Of a DNA stretch of 49,746 nt, positions 43,425 through 49,746 are shown one piece after another; within the stretch, counting starts at the first letter, position 1, and each line of letters begins with the position of its first letter. A program made the position numbers and the translations under genes. This stretch comes from Candidatus Rokuibacteriota bacterium. Its GTDB lineage: Bacteria > Methylomirabilota > Methylomirabilia > Rokubacteriales > CSP1-6. The stretch lies in NCBI GenBank assembly GCA_003220435.1, contig QHSL01000017.1, positions 1 through 49,746 on the forward strand, in the 5' to 3' direction. The notes below the pieces were generated by a model. It was not told the origin of the DNA. It ran no database searches and saw nothing but the letters and a program-made list of their open reading frames with translations.

Positions 43425-45770
43425 ATGCTCGGTGGGATCCTCGACGATCTGCTCACCTCACCGTCGACGGGGCCCTGCATCACAGCGACCCGTCATTTTC
43501 CCCCTCGTCCTCCCGTGCTGGTCCCGTTCCCGGCCTCGCTCGACCCGCGCATCGGCGAGGCGTTGCGCGCGCGAGGGATCGGCGAGCTCTACTCGCACCA
43601 GGCGCGCGTGTGGGAGCTCATCGAGAAGGGTCACCACGTGGTCGTCGTCACCCCGACCGCCTCCGGCAAGACCCTCTGCTACAACCTGCCCGCCCTGCAG
43701 GCTCTCGTGCAACAGCCCGACGCGCGCGTGCTCTACCTGTTCCCGACGAAGGCGCTCGCCCAGGACCAATTGGCGGAGCTGGAGGAGCTCGCCCGGCAGC
43801 TGCCCGAGACGCGCATGTTCACGTACGATGGCGACACCCCCCAGGACGCTCGGCGCGCCGTCCGCGCCCGCGCGAACCTCGTCCTCACCAATCCCGACAT
43901 GCTCCACTCCGGGATCCTGCCGCACCACACGAAATGGGCGACGCTGTTCCAGAACCTCCGCTACGTCGTGATCGACGAGCTACACGCGTACCGGGGTGTG
44001 TTCGGCTCCCACTTGGCCAACGTGCTGCGGCGCCTCCGGCGCATCTGCCGGCACTATGGCTCGGCGCCCCAGTTCATCATGGCCTCGGCGACGATCGCGA
44101 ATCCGGGTGAGCTGGCCCGTCGGCTCACCGGGGAGCCGGTCGAAGAGATCGCGCAGAGCGGCGCCCCGACCGGGGACAAGGTCTTCGTCTGCTACAACCC
44201 TCCGGTCGTCAACCCCGAGCTTGGCATTCGCGCGCCCTATCTCGGCGAAGCTGCGAAGCTCGGGATCCGGTTCCTCCGCGAGAAGATCGCGACGATCGTC
44301 TTCGCCCAGAGCCGGCTCGCGACCGAGGTGCTGCTGAGCGCGATCAAGGGGGGCGTCGCCGACAAGACCGGCGATAGCGGGATCGTGCGCGGGTATCGTG
44401 GTGGCTATCTGCCGACGCGACGCCGGGCGGTCGAGAAGGGGCTGCGCGCGGGCGAAGTCCTCGGGGTCGTCTCCACCAACGCCCTCGAGCTCGGGGTCGA
44501 CATCGGTCACCTCGACGTCGCGGTGCTGGCCGGCTATCCGGGCGGCATCGCGTCGCTCTGGCAGCAGGCCGGGCGCGCCGGCCGCCGGAGCGGCTTCTCG
44601 GTCGCTGTCTTCGTGGCGACGAGCGCGCCGCTCGACCAGTTCATGATCACCCATCCCGAGTACCTCTTCGGCACGCCGCCCGAGCACGCGCGGGTGAACC
44701 CGGACAACCCGTTCATCCTCGTCAGCCACCTCAAGTGCGCCGCGTTCGAGCTGCCGATCGCCGATACCGAGCGGTTCGGCGACCTCGACGTGCGGCGATT
44801 CCTGGCCGCGCTGGAGGACGAGGGCGTGCTGCACCACACCGGGCGTAACTGGCACTGGTCGGCCGAGACCTATCCGGCCGATCACACGTCGTTGCGCACC
44901 GTCACGACCGACAATTTCGTCGTCATCGACACCACGGCGCGCGACGAGAAGCAGACCAAGCGGCGACAGATCATCGCCGAGGTCGACTGGGGGAGCGCGT
45001 TCGCGACGATCTATCCCAAGGCGATCTACCTGGTCGAGAGCGAGCCGTACGAGGTGCAGGCGCTCCACTTCCGCGAGGACGAGGAGAAGGTCGCCTACGT
45101 CAAGCGCGTGGCGGTGGACTACTTCACCGACGCGATCAGCGCCAAGGGCGTCTGGATCCTCCAGCACCTCGCCGAAGCCCCGCGGCCCGCGTACCTCGCC
45201 GAGCAGGGAGAGGTGCTGGTCGCCGAGAAGGTCGTCGGGTTCAAGAAGATCAAGATGGGAACGCTCGAGAACGTGGGCTCGGGCGAAGTCGAGCTGCCAC
45301 AGCAGGAGAAGCAGACGACGGCCGCTTGGCTCACCCTCTCGCCCGAGGTGCTGGCGCGAGTGAGCCCGTCGCGCGAGGAGTTGATCGACGGCCTGCGCGC
45401 GGTGACGTACCTGCTCCACCACCTGGCCCCGATCTTCCTCTTGTGCGACATCCGCGACCTCGGCTCCTGGCTCGGTGACACGACGCCGGCGACGAGCGGC
45501 GTCGCGGCGACCCGTGAGTCGGCCAAGCGGCGGCTGATGGAGGCCGAGCACTTCAATCCCACGATCTACCTCTACGACTCTCACGCTGGCGGTATTGGCC
45601 TCGCCGAGCACATCTTCGAGATTCTGCCCGACCTGCTGCGCCGCGGCCTCGAGACCCTCGAGGCGTGCGCCTGCCGGGCGGGCTGTCCCTCCTGTGTCGG
45701 CCCCGTCAACGAGGTCGGCCGCGGAGCCAAGGCGACGGCGCAGGCGCTGCTGCGCGCCCTGACCGACTGA
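43425..45770 (+). CDS. mrfA: DEAD/DEAH-box helicase MrfA (YprA-like, DUF1998)
   Basis: A 781-residue superfamily 2 helicase. Walker A is TPTASGKT (residues 76-83), Walker B is VIDELH, and motif III reads MASATIANP. The second RecA domain has STNALELGVDIGHLDVAVLA and motif VI QQAGRAGRRSG. The C-terminal DUF1998 region carries four clustered cysteines (ACACRAGCPSCVGP) expected to bind zinc. In Bacillus subtilis the homologue MrfA works with the exonuclease MrfB in repair of mitomycin-C damage. The mrfB homologue follows after 6 bp, so the pair is conserved here. Confidence 0.93.
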   Translation: MLGGILDDLLTSPSTGPCITATRHFPPRPPVLVPFPASLDPRIGEALRARGIGELYSHQARVWELIEKGHHVVVVTPTASGKTLCYNLPALQALVQQPDARVLYLFPTKALAQDQLAELEELARQLPETRMFTYDGDTPQDARRAVRARANLVLTNPDMLHSGILPHHTKWATLFQNLRYVVIDELHAYRGVFGSHLANVLRRLRRICRHYGSAPQFIMASATIANPGELARRLTGEPVEEIAQSGAPTGDKVFVCYNPPVVNPELGIRAPYLGEAAKLGIRFLREKIATIVFAQSRLATEVLLSAIKGGVADKTGDSGIVRGYRGGYLPTRRRAVEKGLRAGEVLGVVSTNALELGVDIGHLDVAVLAGYPGGIASLWQQAGRAGRRSGFSVAVFVATSAPLDQFMITHPEYLFGTPPEHARVNPDNPFILVSHLKCAAFELPIADTERFGDLDVRRFLAALEDEGVLHHTGRNWHWSAETYPADHTSLRTVTTDNFVVIDTTARDEKQTKRRQIIAEVDWGSAFATIYPKAIYLVESEPYEVQALHFREDEEKVAYVKRVAVDYFTDAISAKGVWILQHLAEAPRPAYLAEQGEVLVAEKVVGFKKIKMGTLENVGSGEVELPQQEKQTTAAWLTLSPEVLARVSPSREELIDGLRAVTYLLHHLAPIFLLCDIRDLGSWLGDTTPATSGVAATRESAKRRLMEAEHFNPTIYLYDSHAGGIGLAEHIFEILPDLLRRGLETLEACACRAGCPSCVGPVNEVGRGAKATAQALLRALTD

Positions 45771-45776
45771 GATCCC

Positions 45777-46979
45777 GTGACTCGCCAATCGCTCGACGAT
45801 CTCCGCCACGTGATCCGGCGCATCGAGACGCGACGACCTCCGCGTGCCGCCCCGCGACCGGTCGAGGAGGTCCTGGGCGGCGAGCTGGTCGACACCGGCG
45901 AGGGGCAGCTCGTGGTGGTGCGGCGCGAGTTCCCGCTCTCATACCGACACGGGCGCCAGCCGCTCGCGGCCGCCCTCGAAGCGCCGCTCGATCTGTTGGG
46001 CGTGCTGGCGCGGACGGAAACGCCCCTCGAGGACGCGCGCCGGCTCCTCTTCCTCGACGCGGAGACGACTGGCCTCGCCGGCGGCACCGGCACCTACCCG
46101 TTCCTGGTGGGCGCCGGGTGGCTCGAGGAAGACCGCCTGATCCTGATCCAGCACTTCATGCGCGACTTCGACGACGAGCCCGCGCTGCTGGCGGCGCTGC
46201 GACCGCTCATCGAGCGGGCGAGCGGCGTCGTGACCTTCAACGGGACAGCGTTCGACCTGCCTCTGCTCGAGACGCGTTTCATCCTGGCCCGTCGACGCTG
46301 GCCAGTGGCGTTGGCCCATCTGGACTTGCTGCGGCCGGCTCGGCGGATGTGGACCTCGTGCTTCGCCGACTGTCGGCTGGCGACGCTCGAGCGCGAGGTG
46401 ATCGGCGTGGAGCGTGAGGACGACGTCGCCGGCGGCCTGATCCCGGCGCTGTACTTCGAGTTCCTGCGCTCGCGCCGGGCTGCGCCGCTGGCCCGCGTGC
46501 TCGCCCACAACCGCGACGACATCCTCACGCTGGTGGGGCTGCTCGGCTGGTTCGGTGGCGCGCTCGCCGCCCCGGCGGAGCTGAGCGCCACGGACCTGGC
46601 CGGCCTCGGTCGGCTCTGGGAGCCCGTCGATCTCGAACGATCGCTCGAGTGCTATCACGCGGCGCTCGGCGCCGGGCTGGCGGACGAGCCCGCCCAGGCG
46701 GTGCGCATGCGCCTGGCGTGGTGGGAGAAGCGCCGCGCCCGCTGGGACAGCGCACGCTCGCTCTGGGAGGCGGCCGCGCGCCACATGGTGTTCGACCCGC
46801 GGCCGTGGGAGGAGCTGGCCAAGTTCCACGAGCACCGTCGGCGCGACTTCGCCACAGCGCGTGCGATCGTCGACGACGCCCTGGGTCTCGCCGAGGGCGC
46901 CGGCGTGTCCTCACGCGTGCGGGAGGCATTCGCCTACCGCCGCGCGCGCCTCGACCGTCGGCTCCTGGCGCGGGGCTGA
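45777..46979 (+). CDS. mrfB: Exonuclease MrfB (YprB-like) with C-terminal TPR-like region
   Basis: A 400-residue protein with GTG start at 45777. An RNase H-like DEDDh exonuclease domain spans about residues 85-255. Its first motif is LLFLDAETTGLAGGTGTYPF (Asp and Glu), followed by VVTFNGTAFDLPLLETRF, and VLAHNRDDILTLVGLLGWF with the last catalytic His/Asp. Residues about 265-395 are helical and TPR-like (LERSLECYHAALGAGLADEP). It lies 6 bp after mrfA and matches the MrfA-MrfB mitomycin repair pair of Bacillus. Function is inferred from this pairing and the motifs. Confidence 0.9.
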   Translation: MTRQSLDDLRHVIRRIETRRPPRAAPRPVEEVLGGELVDTGEGQLVVVRREFPLSYRHGRQPLAAALEAPLDLLGVLARTETPLEDARRLLFLDAETTGLAGGTGTYPFLVGAGWLEEDRLILIQHFMRDFDDEPALLAALRPLIERASGVVTFNGTAFDLPLLETRFILARRRWPVALAHLDLLRPARRMWTSCFADCRLATLEREVIGVEREDDVAGGLIPALYFEFLRSRRAAPLARVLAHNRDDILTLVGLLGWFGGALAAPAELSATDLAGLGRLWEPVDLERSLECYHAALGAGLADEPAQAVRMRLAWWEKRRARWDSARSLWEAAARHMVFDPRPWEELAKFHEHRRRDFATARAIVDDALGLAEGAGVSSRVREAFAYRRARLDRRLLARG

Positions 46980-46984
46980 CGCCT

Positions 46985-47479
46985 GTGGCGGTTCGGCCGC
47001 CCCGCGACGAGCTCGCGAAGGCCTGCCGGGCCGGGCAGATGATCGGCGGCGCGCTGCTCGTGAGCCTCGGTCTCTACGCCATCGTTGTCAACCAGATCCA
47101 GCGAGTGAACGCGCCCTTCACCGGCTTTGCTCCCGGCGCGCCGCACGACCTTCTCCGCTGGATCCTCGCCGCGGTCGCGCTCGCGACCCTGGGCATGGTC
47201 CGCGTTCTCCAGCGGTTGATCCTGGCGAACGCAGCACTCCCGCCGGTCCGGCGCCTTCAGAACGCCGCCGTCGTGGGCCTGGCTCTTTGCGAGTCAGTCG
47301 CAATCTACGGGTTCGTGTTGTTCCTGGTCGCGGGTCGCGCGAGCGATTTCTACGTGTTCGCGGCGCTTGCCATGGTCGGGTTCGTCCTGTACTTTCCGCG
47401 CCTCGAGGTGTGGGAAGAGCGTGCGCGCGCGGTGGCGCGTGACGCCGCCGGCCGCCGGATCACGCCGCCGGGAACGTGA
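46985..47479 (+). CDS. Small membrane protein of unknown function
   Basis: A 164-residue hydrophobic protein. I do not recognise the family with certainty. Four membrane segments are likely: MIGGALLVSLGLYAIVV, LLRWILAAVALATLGMV, NAAVVGLALCESVAIYGFVL and FYVFAALAMVGFVLYF. The segment with a Glu within a helix (GLALCESVAIYG) recalls the ion-binding helix of ATP synthase subunit c, but the overall layout differs. The C-terminus is basic and soluble (EERARAVARDAAGRR). The start is GTG at 46985, five bases after the mrfB stop, so it is co-transcribed with mrfAB. Confidence 0.72.
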   Translation: MAVRPPRDELAKACRAGQMIGGALLVSLGLYAIVVNQIQRVNAPFTGFAPGAPHDLLRWILAAVALATLGMVRVLQRLILANAALPPVRRLQNAAVVGLALCESVAIYGFVLFLVAGRASDFYVFAALAMVGFVLYFPRLEVWEERARAVARDAAGRRITPPGT

Positions 47480-47544
47480 CCACTGGAGGACGTGCGCCTC
47501 CCGTGTGGACCCGGCGCCCGTTCCGGAGGTCTGTCAGACCTCCG

Positions 47545-48504
47545 TCACGGCACCGGCGTCAGCGGCGGCTTGCCGTAGAGCACGGCGAGGCAGTTGCGGA
47601 CGGCGAGCGTGGCCATGGCGACGCGCGTGTCGGACGAGGCGCTCGCGATGTGCGGTGCCAGGATCACATTCGCGAGCGGAATCAATCCCGGATGGACCTT
47701 TGGCTCGTCCTCGAACACGTCGAGCCCGGCCCCGGCAATCCAGCGCTCCTGGAGCGCCCGGGCGAGCGCCGCCTCGTCGACAACCGGTCCCCGGGCCGCG
47801 TTGACGAGGATCGCCGACTTCTTCATCAGCCGAAGCGTGCGGGCATTCATGAGGTGACGCGTCTCCGGCAGGAGCGGCGTGTGGAGGCTCACGAAGTCTG
47901 ACTCGCGCAACAGCTCATCGAGATCCGCACGGGTCGCGCGCAGCTCGCTCTCGACGGCGATGTCGGCCCGCACCGCGTCCTGGTAGAGCACTCGCATGTT
48001 GAAACCGAGCGCTCGCCGCGCCACCGCGCGCCCGATCCGCCCGAAGCCGACGACGCCGAGGGTCTTGCCGTGGAGGTCGGCCCCCCAGAGAAGATCCCAC
48101 TGCCAGCGCTGCCACTGGCCCGCGCGTACGAACCGATCGGCCTCCAGCACCCGCCGCGCGCTCGCCATGAGGAGGGCCCACGCGAAGTCCGCGGTCGTCT
48201 CCGTGAGCACGTCGGGAGTATTGGTGACGACGACGCCGCGTCGGCGGGCCGCGGCCACGTCGATGTTGTTGTAGCCGACCGCAACGTTGGCGACGACCTT
48301 CAAGGTTGGCGCCGCGGCGAGGACCTCGTCGTCGATCGCGCTGATGATGTGACAGACGAGACCCTCCTTGCCCTGGAGGCGCGCGATGAGCTCGGGCCTG
48401 GACAGTGCCTCCTGGCTCTCGTTGTAGTCGACCGTGACGTCGCCGGGGATCAGCGCGAGCGCTTCGCCGGGCAAAACGTTCGAAACCAGGACGCTTTTCG
48501 CCAT
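47545..48504 (-). CDS. D-2-hydroxyacid dehydrogenase (glyoxylate/hydroxypyruvate reductase type)
   Basis: A 319-residue NAD(P)-dependent D-isomer 2-hydroxyacid dehydrogenase, close to glyoxylate/hydroxypyruvate reductases. The substrate domain has VVANVAVGYNNIDVAAARRR and GVVVTNTPDVLTETTADFAW. The nucleotide-binding loop is GVVGFGRIGRAVARRALGF. Catalytic Arg lies in ILVNAARGPVVDEAALARAL, Glu in GLDVFEDEPKVHPGL and His in NVILAPHIASASSDTRVAM. The ATG at 48504 has AAAGG six bases upstream; a GTG two codons earlier is also possible. It is divergent from groES and shares the intergenic region with the CIRCE element. Confidence 0.92.
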   Translation of the reverse strand: MAKSVLVSNVLPGEALALIPGDVTVDYNESQEALSRPELIARLQGKEGLVCHIISAIDDEVLAAAPTLKVVANVAVGYNNIDVAAARRRGVVVTNTPDVLTETTADFAWALLMASARRVLEADRFVRAGQWQRWQWDLLWGADLHGKTLGVVGFGRIGRAVARRALGFNMRVLYQDAVRADIAVESELRATRADLDELLRESDFVSLHTPLLPETRHLMNARTLRLMKKSAILVNAARGPVVDEAALARALQERWIAGAGLDVFEDEPKVHPGLIPLANVILAPHIASASSDTRVAMATLAVRNCLAVLYGKPPLTPVP

Positions 48505-48528
48505 GGGCACCTTTCCGGAATTTCGCCC

Positions 48529-48558
48529 TTGATACTAACCGAGAAGCGCGGCTATATT
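48529..48558 (+). promoter_or_regulatory. Sigma-70-type promoter of groESL
   Basis: TTGATA (48529-48534) and TATATT (48553-48558) with an 18-bp spacer. The -10 overlaps the first bases of the CIRCE operator, so repressor binding would block the start site. Confidence 0.75.
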
Positions 48559-48583
48559 AGCACTCACAATTGTTGAGTGCTAA
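48557..48583 (+). promoter_or_regulatory. CIRCE operator (HrcA binding site)
   Basis: TTAGCACTC and GAGTGCTAA separated by nine bases, a perfect match to the CIRCE consensus. HrcA represses groESL here under normal temperature; heat or protein misfolding relieves it. It lies 85 bp before the groES ATG. Confidence 0.96.
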
Positions 48584-48667
48584 ACCCTCCCGCGAGGGCT
48601 CGGATGGCCAAGCGCCCCGTCACGAAGGGGCTCAACATCAACAAAGCACGGAGGAGGCAGACACACC

Positions 48668-48955
48668 ATGAAGATTCGTCCGCTGCATGACCGCATCCTC
48701 GTCGAGCGACTCGAGGAGCAGGAGGTCAAACGGGGCGGGATCATCATCCCGGACACGGCCAAGGAGAAGCCGCAGGAGGCGAAGGTGATCGCCGTGGGCA
48801 ACGGGAAGGTCGGCGACGACGGCAAGAAGATCCCCCTCGACGTGAAGACCGGGGACAAGATCCTGTTCGGCAAGTACTCCGGCTCCGAGGTCAAGATCGA
48901 CGACAAGGAGTACCTGATCCTGCGCGAGGAAGACGTCCTCGCCATTCTCGAGTAA
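48668..48955 (+). CDS. groS: Co-chaperonin GroES
   Basis: The 10-kDa lid of the chaperonin, 95 residues, usual length. It opens [20 protein letters not shown], has the mobile loop [20 protein letters not shown], and ends [23 protein letters not shown] lies upstream of the ATG. It is followed after 15 bp by groEL and controlled by the CIRCE element in front. Confidence 0.98.
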   Translation: MKIRPLHDRILVERLEEQEVKRGGIIIPDTAKEKPQEAKVIAVGNGKVGDDGKKIPLDVKTGDKILFGKYSGSEVKIDDKEYLILREEDVLAILE

Positions 48956-48967
48956 GGAGGAACGTGA

Positions 48968-49746
<779 letters not shown>

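Noticed and set aside
43980-45809. A 609-codon minus-strand frame
   Set aside because: It is the antisense of mrfA, which has all helicase motifs.

Overview
The window is about 50 kb of GC-rich bacterial DNA, densely packed and mostly organised in short operons with ATGA-type overlaps. Gene content (rpoD-dnaG-mutS2, pth-rplY-prs, LolB-like lipoprotein, RNase P RNA class A, CIRCE-controlled groESL) is that of a free-living diderm bacterium. The combination of high GC, many UGA-Sec genes and metal, chromate and one-carbon style accessory genes resembles Candidatus Rokubacteria / Methylomirabilota (NC10). That assignment is inference only, because no rRNA gene is present.

Region 1 (1-11.2 kb) is accessory. 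It holds the start of a 2Fe-2S oxidoreductase subunit, a heterodimeric ABC exporter, and a divergent chromate-resistance locus: chrA on the minus strand, and chrB followed by PepSY, LamG-like, ChrC-like superoxide dismutase, DUF1259 and MFS genes on the plus strand. A lipoprotein hydrolase ends the region.

Region 2 (11.2-21.36 kb) looks like a genomic island. It is bounded by a perfect 37-bp direct repeat that is the 3' end of the RNase P RNA gene: the right copy lies in the intact rnpB, the left copy is an orphan. Inside are a DsrE-like gene with an in-frame UGA, a small CCPF protein, MerR and cupin remnants, a CDF transporter, a MerR-MFS-deacetylase operon with a textbook 19-bp-spacer MerR operator, a LysR regulator, a metallo-beta-lactamase-fold gene with an in-frame UGA, an MFS transporter, a PLP enzyme fused to NifU, and a decayed radical-SAM (SplB-like) gene. 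No integrase is visible.

Region 3 (21.3-38.8 kb) is conserved chromosome backbone: rnpB, a hydrolase, rnhA, a zinc-ribbon protein, tRNA(CAU), rpoD, dnaG, mutS2, rpsU, a NhaD-like antiporter, pth, rplY, prs, tRNA-Gln, ispE, a LolB-like lipoprotein and a DciA/DUF721-TPR fusion. Several non-coding curiosities sit here: a 39-42-bp tandem repeat, a 92-bp palindrome inside mutS2, and a 305-bp tandem duplication.

Region 4 (38.8-49.7 kb) has rlmD, two peptide-type ABC permeases separated by a 99-bp tandem repeat, a VanZ-like gene, an ArsC/thioredoxin-fold gene with an in-frame UGA, mrfA-mrfB DNA repair genes, a membrane protein, a 2-hydroxyacid dehydrogenase, and CIRCE-groES-groEL (cut by the window edge).

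The main discovery is three genes (11340, 16861, 43035) in which an in-frame UGA replaces an expected redox cysteine. Each UGA is followed at selenocysteine-insertion distance by a strong hairpin, and conserved protein sequence continues after it. All three would be missed or truncated by ordinary gene calling. The island's selenoprotein-MFS-PLP/NifU operon next to a LysR regulator suggests a sulfur (persulfide) or selenium handling module that I do not recognise as a described system.
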